NCBI GenBank assembly: GCA_965201155.1
Contig: OZ241752.1
Coordinates: forward strand, 744,001 to 808,000
Length of the DNA: 64,000 bases
From: JANQOH01 sp965201155
Lineage (GTDB): Bacteria > Pseudomonadota > Alphaproteobacteria > UBA7887
Direction: 5' to 3'
Shown here: positions 43,315-52,209 of the stretch, piece by piece
Layout of the letters: every line of letters begins with the position of its first letter
Numbering within the stretch: position 1 is the first letter of the stretch
Position numbers and translations under genes: made by a program
The notes under the pieces: model-generated
Seen by the model: only the letters and a program-made list of their open reading frames with translations
The model's database searches: none
Told to the model about the DNA's origin: nothing

Positions 43315-44291
43315 TGGTCGGCCATGGTGGCTTCGATCGCTGCCGCCACACGCTCTGCGGTGGGCACGAAATCATCCTCGATACCGGGCATGGGATACGG
43401 GGTATCGGGCGCCGTCACCCGGCGCATCGGCGCTTCCAGCGCGTAGAAGGCGTGTTCCTGCACGAACGCGACGACTTCTGCGCCAAACCCTGCGGTTGCC
43501 TGCGCCTCGTGGATTACCACGCAGCGCCCGGTCCGCTCGACCGCTTCGAGCAGGCCGGCTTCGTCCAGCGGAACCAGCGTGCGCAGGTCCACCAGGTGGG
43601 TGCTGATCCCCTTTTCAGCGGCGAGTTCGGCGGCCTTCTCGGCAACCGGAACCGCCTGGCTCCACGCCACGAGGGTCACATCGCTGCCCTCGCGCAGCAC
43701 GTTCAGCTTGCCGAAGGGAATTGTGTACGCTTCGCTCGGCACCTCCCCGGTGAGAAGCCGGTAGCCGCGCAGCGGCTCCAGGAAGAGCACCGGATCAGGG
43801 TCGCGAATCGCTTCGGCCAGCAGCCCCTTGGCGTCATACGGGTTGGCCGGCATCACCACCTTGAGACCCGATGACTGGACAAATGTCTGCTCCATCGAGT
43901 CGGAATGAAATTCCGGCGTGCGCACACAGCCGCCAAACGGCGAACGGATGGTGATAGGCGCCGTGTGCGACCCGCGCGTGCGAAAGCGAAGGCGGCTGAT
44001 CTGCTGGTTGATCTGATGAAAACATTGCTGCGTGAAGCCGAGAAACTGAATCTCGACCACCGGCCGCCAGCCCTCCACAGCGAGACCCAGCGCCGCGCCG
44101 GCGATCACGCTTTCCGCCAGCGGCGTATCGATGACCCGCTGGCCGCCGAAGAACTGCTGCAGCCCGTCGGTCACGCGAAACACGCCGCCCAGATGCCCCA
44201 CATCCTCGCCCATCAGCAGCACGCTCTCGTCGCGTTCCATTTCCTGCCGCAGACCGGAGCGGATCGCTTCCACCATGTTCATTCGCGGCAT
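43311..44291 (-). CDS. 2-oxo acid dehydrogenase E1 component, beta subunit
   Basis: The 326-residue subunit begins MPRMNMVEAIRSGLRQEMER and shows LLMGEDVGHLGGVFRVTDGL, GLAVEGWRPVVEIQFLGFTQ and a transketolase C-terminal half (LVDLRTLVPLDEAGLLEAVE). It pairs with the alpha subunit encoded just upstream (18 bp gap) to form the thiamine-dependent decarboxylase. The length matches BkdA2-like subunits. Confidence 0.94.
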   Translation of the reverse strand: MPRMNMVEAIRSGLRQEMERDESVLLMGEDVGHLGGVFRVTDGLQQFFGGQRVIDTPLAESVIAGAALGLAVEGWRPVVEIQFLGFTQQCFHQINQQISRLRFRTRGSHTAPITIRSPFGGCVRTPEFHSDSMEQTFVQSSGLKVVMPANPYDAKGLLAEAIRDPDPVLFLEPLRGYRLLTGEVPSEAYTIPFGKLNVLREGSDVTLVAWSQAVPVAEKAAELAAEKGISTHLVDLRTLVPLDEAGLLEAVERTGRCVVIHEAQATAGFGAEVVAFVQEHAFYALEAPMRRVTAPDTPYPMPGIEDDFVPTAERVAAAIEATMADQ

Positions 44292-44309
44292 GGTCGTTCT
44301 CCCCGTTCC

Positions 44310-45395
44310 TCAGTTGCGGCCGAGATGCGCTTGCCGCTGGCGCTCCAGCGTCGGCGTCGGCGCCGCAAACACATGATCGTAGATCGCCCCAGGGTCCGGC
44401 GGGGCATGGGTATCCACCCTGGCGAAAACCTCCTCCACCTGCGCGCTGACTTCCGCCTCCTGATCGGTCTGTATCTGCGCATCCCACTTGCCGAGACCGG
44501 TGAGATATTTCTGGACCCGGTCGATGGGGTCCTTTTTCTTCCAGCGCTCCAGTTCGGCGGGATCGACATAGCGGCTGGGGTCGTCGGCGGTCGTGTGCAT
44601 GCCCATGCGGTAGGTATGCGCTTCGATCAGCGTTGCACCTTGGCCGCGCCGTCCGCGCGCCACCGCCTCGGCCGCCGCCTTGTGGACCGCCAGCAGGTCA
44701 TTGCCGTCCACGCGAATTCCGGGAAAGCCGTAAGCCGGCGCCCGCGCCGCGAAATCGGCCCCCGAAGTCTGGATGCTGCGCGGCGTCGAGATCGCCCATT
44801 GATTGTTCTGCAGCACGAACAGCACCGGCGCATCCACCACCCCGGCAAGATTGCAGGATTCGTGGAAGTCGCCTTCCGACGACGCCCCGTCGCCGAAGAA
44901 CACCGCAGCCACGCCGTCACTGCCTTTCATTTTCATCCCCCAGGCAAGCCCCACCGCATGGGGAAGCTGCGCCGCCAGCGAGACCTGGGTGGAAAACATC
45001 TTCACACCCGGCGGCACAATGCCGCCATCAGGGTGGCCGCGGCGGTAGAGGGCAACAGTTTCCAGGGGTACGCCCTGGCGGATTTGCACCGGCAGTTCAC
45101 GATATTGCGGCACCGCCCAGTCCCGCGCCGGGTCCAGCGCCATGGCAACGCCGACCAGCGTTGCCTCCTGGCCGAAGATGGGGGCGAAAGTGTCGAGACG
45201 CCCCTGCCTTTGCAGGCTGAGGCATTTGCGGTCGAACGCGCGCCCCAGCATCATCAGGCGCAGCGCTTCCAGTGTCTGGTCGGTGGTCAGCGCCGGCTTT
45301 GCAGCGCCGGCCAGGGCGCCGTCGACATTCAGGATCTGCAGCGGCTCCGCCGGCGCGGCGCCGGCCGGATATTGCGGAGCAAAGTTGCGCGCCAT
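44310..45395 (-). CDS. 2-oxo acid dehydrogenase E1 component, alpha subunit
   Basis: The 361-residue protein carries the thiamine diphosphate motif GDG...NN: FFGDGASSEGDFHESCNLAG followed by VLFVLQNNQWAISTP. The phosphorylation-loop-like HTTADDPSRYVDPAE follows. SEGDFHE is characteristic of the branched-chain E1-alpha group. It heads the E1a-E1b-E2-E3 order on the minus strand, 9 bp after the GST gene. Confidence 0.94.
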   Translation of the reverse strand: MARNFAPQYPAGAAPAEPLQILNVDGALAGAAKPALTTDQTLEALRLMMLGRAFDRKCLSLQRQGRLDTFAPIFGQEATLVGVAMALDPARDWAVPQYRELPVQIRQGVPLETVALYRRGHPDGGIVPPGVKMFSTQVSLAAQLPHAVGLAWGMKMKGSDGVAAVFFGDGASSEGDFHESCNLAGVVDAPVLFVLQNNQWAISTPRSIQTSGADFAARAPAYGFPGIRVDGNDLLAVHKAAAEAVARGRRGQGATLIEAHTYRMGMHTTADDPSRYVDPAELERWKKKDPIDRVQKYLTGLGKWDAQIQTDQEAEVSAQVEEVFARVDTHAPPDPGAIYDHVFAAPTPTLERQRQAHLGRN

Positions 45396-45404
45396 GCCGC
45401 CCGC

Positions 45405-46037
45405 CTATGGCAAGGGAACCGAAAAGCCGAGTTGCGGCACGTCATAGCCGCGCTGCGTGCCCTCCCGCTCGGCGATCGCCACATACCAGCGCTTGAGGTT
45501 CGGGTAGGAATTCAGGTCCATCTCCTGCCATTCGAAACGCGAGATCCACGGCCATGTCGCCAGATCGGCGATCGAAATCTCCCCCGCCAGATATTCCCGG
45601 CGTCCGAGCTGGCGGTCGAGCACATTGTAGATGCGCGCCGTCTCACGCGAATAGCGCTGTTCGGCATAGGGCGCTTTGCCCTTGTTGAAACGCACGAAAT
45701 GATGGGTCTGGCCGAGCATGGGGCCAACGGAACCCATTTGCATCATCAGCCATTGCAGCACGTCGTAGCGCGCGGCGGGGTCCTTCGGCCAAAGCGGGCT
45801 GTCCGCCTTGTCCGCCAGATAGATCATGATCGCCGCCGATTCCATCAGCCGCGTGCCGGTATCGCCATCAACGATTGCCGGGATCTTGTTATTGGGGCTG
45901 ATTTCGAGGAAGTCCGGGTCGAACTGCTCGTCCTTGGTGATATTGATCGCATACACCTGATAGGGCAGGCCCACCTCCTCGAACATGATCGAGACCTTGC
46001 GCCCATTGGGCGTGCCCCATGTATAGAGATCGATCAT
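45405..46037 (-). CDS. Glutathione S-transferase, YfcG/Ure2p-like
   Basis: The 210-residue protein begins MIDLYTWGTPNGRKVSIMFE, where TPNGRK replaces the usual catalytic Ser/Cys (as in the YfcG/Nu-class enzymes that act as disulfide-bond oxidoreductases), and contains NNKIPAIVDGDTGTRLMESA with the conserved cis-proline and ES. The C-terminal helical domain has ISIADLATWPWISRFEW. It is first in a minus-strand block leading into the oxo-acid dehydrogenase operon. Confidence 0.92.
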   Translation of the reverse strand: MIDLYTWGTPNGRKVSIMFEEVGLPYQVYAINITKDEQFDPDFLEISPNNKIPAIVDGDTGTRLMESAAIMIYLADKADSPLWPKDPAARYDVLQWLMMQMGSVGPMLGQTHHFVRFNKGKAPYAEQRYSRETARIYNVLDRQLGRREYLAGEISIADLATWPWISRFEWQEMDLNSYPNLKRWYVAIAEREGTQRGYDVPQLGFSVPLP

Positions 46038-46128
46038 CGTGTGTGTCCTCACCGCGCCGCTGACTGCTGCCCGCGGACCATAACCAATCCGGCCCGCCGG
46101 TCAACGCGCCGCGGCCCGCATTCCGCCA

Positions 46129-46351
46129 GAACATGTCTCTATGAAGCTGGAGGGAGATATCGACCTTATGCGGCTTCTTCGCGGTCGATGACTCGGTGCG
46201 GCCCGGCTATCGGAAGCTCCGCGGCACGGCGCAAATCACCTCTTCCGCCGATGCGGAGGTGCCGAAAAAATTGCGCCAGACGGTGAGCGCTCACCGCCCG
46301 GTTCCGGTTATCGTGTCGAACCCGCTGCCGGTCGAGTCGAATCCCGGCGCC
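46129..46351 (+). pseudogene. Decayed osmC C-terminal fragment (duplicate)
   Basis: The plus strand encodes EHVSMKLEGDIDL, then (after a one-base frameshift near 46168) CGFFAVDDSVRPGYRKLRG and ITSSADAEVPKKLRQTV with SAHRPVPVIVSNPLPVE. It aligns along its whole length with the osmC gene at 22101-22622. The second redox cysteine (AHC) has become Arg, the start is missing and about 40 bp of the C terminus are deleted. It faces lipoprotein 2 in the same convergent arrangement as the intact copy. Confidence 0.85.
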
Positions 46352-46430
46352 TCTCACGAAGGAAGGGCGGCGACCGGCGCCGCCCTTCCGCTTTGCGTCC
46401 GACAGACGGGCTCAACTGGGGACGCAAAAC
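46352..46430 (-). repeat. 79-bp segment identical to 22004-22082 (inverted)
   Basis: Exact reverse complement of the 22 kb copy, checked base by base. It contains the terminator stem and the TTTGCGTCC/GGACGCAAA hairpin, placed immediately after the lipoprotein 2 stop. Confidence 0.93.
46361..46389. terminator. Hairpin terminator after lipoprotein 2
   Basis: The 12-bp stem GGAAGGGCGGCG/CGCCGCCCTTCC with loop ACCGG is the exact reverse complement of the hairpin at 22045-22073, and again separates convergent genes. Confidence 0.7.
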
Positions 46431-46448
46431 CTGAATTGGACCTCGCGT

Positions 46449-48203
46449 CTACTTGTAGGCTGCAAACGCACCCACGATTCCCACATCCTTGTGCTGTGCA
46501 TCAAACATCCCCGCTGCTGAAGACGGGCAATTCTTGCACGGGTCCGTTGCATCGCCAAGCAGACTCGCTCCCGCGACAGCAGCTTCTCCATAAAATCGGC
46601 CGCTCCAGTGGCCGGTCACGTCCATGCCCATCGCGAAGCTGCCGGATCCCGTAGAGGCCTTGAACGAGCCGTTGTCGTTGACCATGGTGTCATCGAGTTC
46701 AATCAACCAGTTGACTGCCGTACCGTCGTCCAGCATGAAATGGTCAACATCACCCCCGATCTCTTTTTCGCCGAAATTCGCTTTCAGCGTGGCTTCCGCG
46801 GTAAATTTCCCAGCCATCGGAGATCCGTCTTCCATTCCCCAGTAGCGTCCAACGGAGGCTCCGCTGTAGGTCGCCTCTCCAGACGGCATCATGTCCTCGT
46901 CGTCGGGCATTTCGAAGCGCATGTCTCCAAGATGGAAGCCGGACATTTTAGCAACGCCCGTATCCATCACACGAAGCCAAGTACCAATGGCGAGGTAATC
47001 CGTGCTGACCGCGTACACTTCCACGTCGTCACCCCCCGGCTTGTCTTTTCCGGGACGAAACCTCAGGTTACCGCTACCCATGGCTTCAATATACAAATCG
47101 TCATTGAAGGCCGTAATAGTGCACTTATCAGCCCCGCAAATGAACTCCCCCGGGATGCCGTTCCAAGATCCTTCTCGCACATGGTTGTTTTCCGTTCCGT
47201 CCATCTTCTCAAGTGTCACCATCCTCTTGTTGACGTCGGTGTCCTTGAGTTGAATTTGTATTTGCGACCGAGGCACAATACGAGTACGCTCACCATCGGA
47301 AGTAACGCGATACGAAGAACCCCCTGTGACAGTGTCCTTCACCTTCATCATCGTGGGATCATCCACGTCCGTGTAGAGATCAACATGGAGCATGTCGCGA
47401 CGCCCTGCCACATCAAACGAGGCCATCCGCATCCCCGTATCCGAGTCTTCGGACAACATGAGATGTTCCGTATGGTCGCCGATCATGACGTTCAACATTG
47501 GCGCATCGTCTGACCCCGTGATGGTGGCCACGATACGGTCCGCGTTAATTTTTACATCGTCGTCGGGCAGAGACGAGTCGATGGTCACGGAGTCAATCGG
47601 CATATCTGCGGAATTCATCGCCATGTAGCCCATCGGCGGTGCGGGTATTTCTACCGCCATGACCGTGGCCATGCCGCCCGTGGACGTCGCCATCAGAGTT
47701 CCCAGATTGTCCACTATCTCGATAGCGCAATCCATCCCGCCGGCTGTGCACGAGAACACGAACCCGTTGACGGTCTCGCTCATGCCGGCTGTAACCGTCA
47801 GCGTACCCTTTTTCAGCATACCGGTGTCCGCCGGCAGTGCTACGGTGTGGGTGTCAGGCATCGGCTCCGGCTCAACGTGAACCGCCGCCACCGTGGCCAT
47901 GCCGCCGGTGGAGGTTGCCATGAGCGCGCCCAGGTTCTCCTTCAATTCGATGTCGCAGTCCATCCCGCCTGCGTCGCACGAGAAAATGAAGCCATTGACA
48001 GTCTGGCTCATGCCGGCAGCTACCGTCAGCATGCCTGCTTCCAGCATGCCGGTGTCGTCCGGCAGCGCTACAGCATGTGTCGGGGTCGGTGGCGGCGGCG
48101 GGGGTTCACCGCCGCTGTCGGCTGTGGAGGTCGAGCTATCACTGCTGCAGCCCGCCACAACACATGCGGCTAGCGCCGCACTGACAATAAATTTGAGGTC
48201 CAT
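46449..48203 (-). CDS. Surface lipoprotein paralogue with two repeats and TbpB-like barrel
   Basis: The 584-residue product has a lipoprotein signal (MDLKFIVSAALAACVVAGC, acylated Cys19), a Pro-rich linker and two repeats at about residues 43-110 and 118-186 with Cys pairs (FSCDAGGMDCDIEL, FSCTAGGMDCAIEI) and the STGGMAT ending shared with the 20.3 kb paralogue. The end, GHWSGRFYGEA then AGMFDAQHKDVGIVGAFAAY, fits the C-terminal barrel of transferrin-binding-protein-like lipoproteins (inference). A GGAGGAGG site precedes the ATG. The middle region (about 190-430) is unlike lipoprotein 1, which suggests fast divergence of the exposed part. Confidence 0.7.
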   Translation of the reverse strand: MDLKFIVSAALAACVVAGCSSDSSTSTADSGGEPPPPPPTPTHAVALPDDTGMLEAGMLTVAAGMSQTVNGFIFSCDAGGMDCDIELKENLGALMATSTGGMATVAAVHVEPEPMPDTHTVALPADTGMLKKGTLTVTAGMSETVNGFVFSCTAGGMDCAIEIVDNLGTLMATSTGGMATVMAVEIPAPPMGYMAMNSADMPIDSVTIDSSLPDDDVKINADRIVATITGSDDAPMLNVMIGDHTEHLMLSEDSDTGMRMASFDVAGRRDMLHVDLYTDVDDPTMMKVKDTVTGGSSYRVTSDGERTRIVPRSQIQIQLKDTDVNKRMVTLEKMDGTENNHVREGSWNGIPGEFICGADKCTITAFNDDLYIEAMGSGNLRFRPGKDKPGGDDVEVYAVSTDYLAIGTWLRVMDTGVAKMSGFHLGDMRFEMPDDEDMMPSGEATYSGASVGRYWGMEDGSPMAGKFTAEATLKANFGEKEIGGDVDHFMLDDGTAVNWLIELDDTMVNDNGSFKASTGSGSFAMGMDVTGHWSGRFYGEAAVAGASLLGDATDPCKNCPSSAAGMFDAQHKDVGIVGAFAAYK

Positions 48204-48290
48204 TGATAGCCTCCTCCGAGTTGCACAGGCTTCCGGAGAGGCTCTTCAAAAAGATTCGGGCCCCTTTACTTGACCTCTTCACTTAATACC

Positions 48291-48322
48291 GTGAAGAGGC
48301 CCCGTGAAGAGGCCCCGTGAAG
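48291..48322 (-). repeat. 13-bp tandem repeats upstream of lipoprotein 2
   Basis: Units at 48297-48309 and 48310-48322 (AGGCCCCGTGAAG on plus; CTTCACGGGGCCT on minus), plus a partial GTGAAG at 48291-48296. They are the inverted counterpart of 20201-20233. On the minus strand they run into CTTCACGGTATTAAGTGAAG, a 6-bp hairpin. Confidence 0.85.
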
Positions 48323-48400
48323 CTAGGCCACAGGCTAGCACGAAACTTTCGTTCTGGCAAGAGAAAAATTCAATCAGCCCCGTTCGCCTTGTTTCGCACC

Positions 48401-50239
48401 TCACGCAGCGCTGTCCACGGACTCGATGCGCCACCATCCCGGCGCCTCCGCAAGGCGCGCCGCCAGGGCCTGGCGCTGCGCCTCGAACTCCGGCGGCGTG
48501 CGCCCCGGAAAACGCTCGAACAACGCCCGCTGCGCTTCCGCCTCGCGCTGCCCGGCGGCGCTGTCGATGTCCATGATGCGATTGAACGCCGCCGCTTCGA
48601 AGCCCAGCCCGCGCCAGTTCATGTCCTCATAGCGCGGCATCAGGCCGAACGGGCTTTCCACCGCGTCCGCCGCGCCGTTCACCCGCGCGGCAATCCACTC
48701 CAGCACCCGCATATTCTCGCCAAAGCCGGGCCACAGGAAACGCCCGTCCGCATCCTTGCGAAACCAATTGACGCGAAAAATCTTCGGCGGTGCCGCGAGC
48801 CGCTCACCGACCGCCAGCCAGTGCCGCCAGTAATCCGCCATGTTGTAGCCGCAGAACGGCAGCATCGCCATCGGATCGCGGCGAATGGCCGCCTGATCCG
48901 CCGCCGCCGCCGTCGCTTCCGAACCCATTGTCGCCGCGCTGTACACGCCGTGCGCCCAGTCGCGCGCCTCATAGACCAGCGGAAAGGTATGGCTCAGACG
49001 CCCGCCGAAAATGAAGGCGCTGATCGGTACCCCTTCCGGGTCCTCGCGCGCCGGGTCGGCGCTGGGGCAGCGCCCCGCCGCGGCGGTGAAGCGCGCATTG
49101 GGATGCGCCGCCGGACGCCCGCTGTCCGGCGTCCATGACTCGCCGCGCCAGTCGGTAAGATGCGGCGGCGGCGCGCCGTCCGTCCCTTCCCACCAGACAT
49201 CGCCGTCATCGGTCAGCGCGACATTGGTGAAAATCGTGTCGCGGCCGATCATCTCCATCGCATTGGGGTTGGTTTTCAGCGAGGTTCCCGGAACCACGCC
49301 GAAATACCCCGCTTCCGGGTTGATCGCGCGCAGGCGTCCGTCAGGCCCGGGGCGAATCCACGCAATGTCGTCGCCCACTGTGCTTACCGTCCATCCGTCA
49401 TAGCCTTCGGGCGGAATCAACATCGCCAGATTGGTCTTGCCACAGGCGCTGGGGAATGCCGCCGCCACGTAGATCTTCTCGCCCTGCGGCGGCTGAAGAC
49501 CCAGGATCAGCATATGCTCCGCGAGCCAGCCTTCATCCCGCGCCATCACCGAAGCCAGGCGCAGCGCAAAGCACTTCTTGCCGAGCAGTGCATTGCCGCC
49601 ATATCCCGAACCGAACGACCAGATTTCCCGCTCCTCGGGAAAATGGACGATGTATTTTTCCGGGTTGCACGGCCACGGCACATCCTTCGCGCCGTCCGCC
49701 AGCGGCGCGCCCAGCGAATGCACGCACGGCACGAACGGCCCGTCGCCCAGAACCTCCAGCGCCGCCCGCCCCATGCGCGTCATCACACGCATACTGGCGG
49801 CCACATACGGCGAATCGGTAAGCTGGACGCCGATCTGCGCCAGCGGCGAGCCGAGCGGCCCCATGCTGAACGGCACCACATACATCACCCGCCCGCGCAT
49901 CGCGCCGTCGAACAGACGCCGCAGCGTGCGTTTCATCTCTGCGGGCGCCACCCAGTTGTTGTTGGGTCCCGCTTCCGCCTCGCTGCGCGGGCAGACAAAT
50001 GTCCGCCCTTCCACACGCGCCACATCGGAGGGGTCCGAACGCGCCAGAAAGCTGCCCGGTCGCTTGTCCGCCGCCAGCGGAATCAGCGTACCGGCGGCAA
50101 CCATGCGGCGGCACAGGGCGTCATATTCTTCCTGCGAACCGTCGCACCAGTGGATGCGGTCCGGCCGCGTCAGCGCCGCGATCTCCGCAACCCATGCCCG
50201 AAGCGCCGCGCTGGCGGCGCCGCCATTTGTGTCCGTCAC
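48401..50239 (-). CDS. pckG: Phosphoenolpyruvate carboxykinase (GTP)
   Basis: The 612-residue enzyme converts oxaloacetate to PEP in gluconeogenesis. The GTP-type P-loop with the reactive cysteine reads FPSACGKTNLAML (about residues 262-274), and the substrate-binding RYEDMNWRG-type segment and FVCPRSEAEAGPNNNW are present. The ATP-type motif is absent, so this is the GTP-using form, which is less usual in Proteobacteria. It stands alone on the minus strand. Confidence 0.95.
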   Translation of the reverse strand: MTDTNGGAASAALRAWVAEIAALTRPDRIHWCDGSQEEYDALCRRMVAAGTLIPLAADKRPGSFLARSDPSDVARVEGRTFVCPRSEAEAGPNNNWVAPAEMKRTLRRLFDGAMRGRVMYVVPFSMGPLGSPLAQIGVQLTDSPYVAASMRVMTRMGRAALEVLGDGPFVPCVHSLGAPLADGAKDVPWPCNPEKYIVHFPEEREIWSFGSGYGGNALLGKKCFALRLASVMARDEGWLAEHMLILGLQPPQGEKIYVAAAFPSACGKTNLAMLIPPEGYDGWTVSTVGDDIAWIRPGPDGRLRAINPEAGYFGVVPGTSLKTNPNAMEMIGRDTIFTNVALTDDGDVWWEGTDGAPPPHLTDWRGESWTPDSGRPAAHPNARFTAAAGRCPSADPAREDPEGVPISAFIFGGRLSHTFPLVYEARDWAHGVYSAATMGSEATAAAADQAAIRRDPMAMLPFCGYNMADYWRHWLAVGERLAAPPKIFRVNWFRKDADGRFLWPGFGENMRVLEWIAARVNGAADAVESPFGLMPRYEDMNWRGLGFEAAAFNRIMDIDSAAGQREAEAQRALFERFPGRTPPEFEAQRQALAARLAEAPGWWRIESVDSAA

Positions 50240-50304
50240 CCGTTCCGCCGTGTTCTCTGTTCGCTGCCGTGAAGACGGGGACTATCGACACCCGCCGCAA
50301 ACTG

Positions 50305-52209
50305 TCAATTGCGAACGCCGTCCGCCGCCGCCCGATCCATCCATTTCTGGAATACCGGCGCCTGCGGCGGGTCAAGATGCGTCTCCTCGCGGCAGCGCGC
50401 CTTCAATTCCTCAATCGTGCCGCCGAAATCGAACAGCCCGTTGCGTCGCCGCTCCGACGCCATGCGCCGGCGCAGCGCTTCCGTGGCGCGCTCGTCCACT
50501 TCGCTGCCGCCGTTAAGCACTACGCCGTAGCGCCGCGCGCCCTCCGCCGTCACCACGCCGCGCCGCACATCCTGCGCCACCTTCGCGGCGTCGCGCTTCA
50601 GCGGGTCGCCCCAGCCGCCGCCGCCCCAGGTGTTGAAATACAGCGTATCCCCCGGCGCCACGCGGATACGGTCGCATTTGGACGCCATCCATTCCCGGGT
50701 TCCGTCGGCGCGCACCATCAGCTTGGTGCTGCGCCGCCCCGGAAGGCCGCCATTCACCCCCCAGGGATGGGTCAGCCAGCGGTCGTCATGGATGGAAATC
50801 TCCCCCGCCTCGAGAAACTGGTACCCCATGGACAGCCCGTTGCCGCCGCGATGCAGGCCGGGACCGCCACTGTCGGCAATCGGTTCGAAGGTCACGATGC
50901 GAAGCGGGAAATACGCTTCCAGGAACTCGTTCGGCACATTGGTGAATGCCGGCCACAGCGAATGGCCGTCCGGCCCGTCGCCCGCCGGCCGCCCGGGAAT
51001 GCCGCCAAAGCCGATCTGGTATAGCTGATACCAGTCGCCGTCGCGATTGTAGCCCGAATACATGAAATGCGGGCTGTCGGAAAATCCGGCCGCGCACAGC
51101 GCGTCCGGCGCGCCCTGCCCCAGCAGCCCGCTCATGATGTCGAAAATGCGCGCCAGCATATGGGTGCGGGAACTCAGCGCGGCGGGACGCAGCGGCTTCA
51201 GGATCGACCCCGGCGGAATCCGCACATCCACCAGGTCGTAAAACCCGTCATTGAACAATATCTGCGGGTCGAACAAATTGATGAAAAACGCTCCGAGGAA
51301 CATCTTGAACATTTCCTCATTGAGCAGGAAGTTCACCGAACTGATGGATTGAGGGTCCGTCCCGGCAAAGTCGAAAACCACCCGGTCGCCTTCGCGCCAC
51401 ATGGTGCACGCCACCTTGTACGGCCCCATGCCCATGCCGTCATCGTCGATATAATCCTCGAAGCTGCGCTTTTCCTCGGGCACCACGTTCTTGAGTATCG
51501 CGCCCATCGCGCGCTTGTTGCGCTCGAGCATGTCGATCATGGCGCAGACAAGCGTATCCACACCGAACCGGTCCGCCATTTCGACGACGCGGCGTTCCGC
51601 CAGGCGCATCGCCGCGACCAGCGCGTTGAAGTCCGACCGGTTCCAGTCCGGCAGGCGGCAATTGCGCAGGATCAGGTCCAGTATCTCGGTATTCAGTTCG
51701 CCCTTGCGGTATATCTTGACGGGCGGAATCTGAATCCCTTCCTCGAAAATCTGCGCCGCATCGGTCGGCAGGCTGCCCGGCACCTTGCCGCCGATATCGG
51801 TCATGTGGCCGAACATTGCCGCCCACGCTACCACGCGCCCGTCGATATAGATCGGCATCATCATCAGCCAGTCATTCAGATGGCTGATCGCCCCGCGGCA
51901 CGAATAGGGGTCGTTGGTCAGGAAAATATCCCCTTCCTCGATCGTACCGTCATATCCCTGTTGAAACCCCCAGAAGAACGAACCGAACTGCCCCACCACC
52001 ATCTTTCCATCCGGGTTCGCGATCATCGGAAAGGCGTCGTGCTGCTCACGAATTCCCGGCGACATGGCGGTGCGGAACAGCACCGCGTCCATTTCACTAC
52101 GCGCGTTGCGCAGCGCATTCTCGATGATGTCCAGCGTGATGGGGTCGACATCCACCGTCTGGAACGGCGTGGTGTTCGATTGCACGAGACGGGCGGGCAT
52201 GGCGTTCAA
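50305..52209 (-). CDS. hyuB: Hydantoinase/oxoprolinase subunit B (pair 2)
   Basis: The 634-residue protein has the HyuB opening DVDPITLDIIENALRNARSE, DIFLTNDPYSCRGAISHLND and the C-terminal glycine-rich FNTWGGGGWGDPLKRD. It is longer than pair 1 (extra C-terminal region after about residue 560) and clearly a separate subfamily. The ATG overlaps the TGA of the upstream hyuA (TGATG). The substrate is unknown; 5-oxoproline, hydantoin and acetophenone-carboxylase-type activities all occur in this family. Confidence 0.92.
   Translation of the reverse strand: MNAMPARLVQSNTTPFQTVDVDPITLDIIENALRNARSEMDAVLFRTAMSPGIREQHDAFPMIANPDGKMVVGQFGSFFWGFQQGYDGTIEEGDIFLTNDPYSCRGAISHLNDWLMMMPIYIDGRVVAWAAMFGHMTDIGGKVPGSLPTDAAQIFEEGIQIPPVKIYRKGELNTEILDLILRNCRLPDWNRSDFNALVAAMRLAERRVVEMADRFGVDTLVCAMIDMLERNKRAMGAILKNVVPEEKRSFEDYIDDDGMGMGPYKVACTMWREGDRVVFDFAGTDPQSISSVNFLLNEEMFKMFLGAFFINLFDPQILFNDGFYDLVDVRIPPGSILKPLRPAALSSRTHMLARIFDIMSGLLGQGAPDALCAAGFSDSPHFMYSGYNRDGDWYQLYQIGFGGIPGRPAGDGPDGHSLWPAFTNVPNEFLEAYFPLRIVTFEPIADSGGPGLHRGGNGLSMGYQFLEAGEISIHDDRWLTHPWGVNGGLPGRRSTKLMVRADGTREWMASKCDRIRVAPGDTLYFNTWGGGGWGDPLKRDAAKVAQDVRRGVVTAEGARRYGVVLNGGSEVDERATEALRRRMASERRRNGLFDFGGTIEELKARCREETHLDPPQAPVFQKWMDRAAADGVRN

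Noticed and set aside
42100..43446. 448-residue plus-strand ORF opposite E2
   Set aside because: Arginine-rich shadow; the E2 gene on the minus strand has all family motifs.
43905..46286. 793-residue plus-strand ORF
   Set aside because: Shadow of the E1 alpha/beta and GST genes; shows only His/Arg-rich filler.
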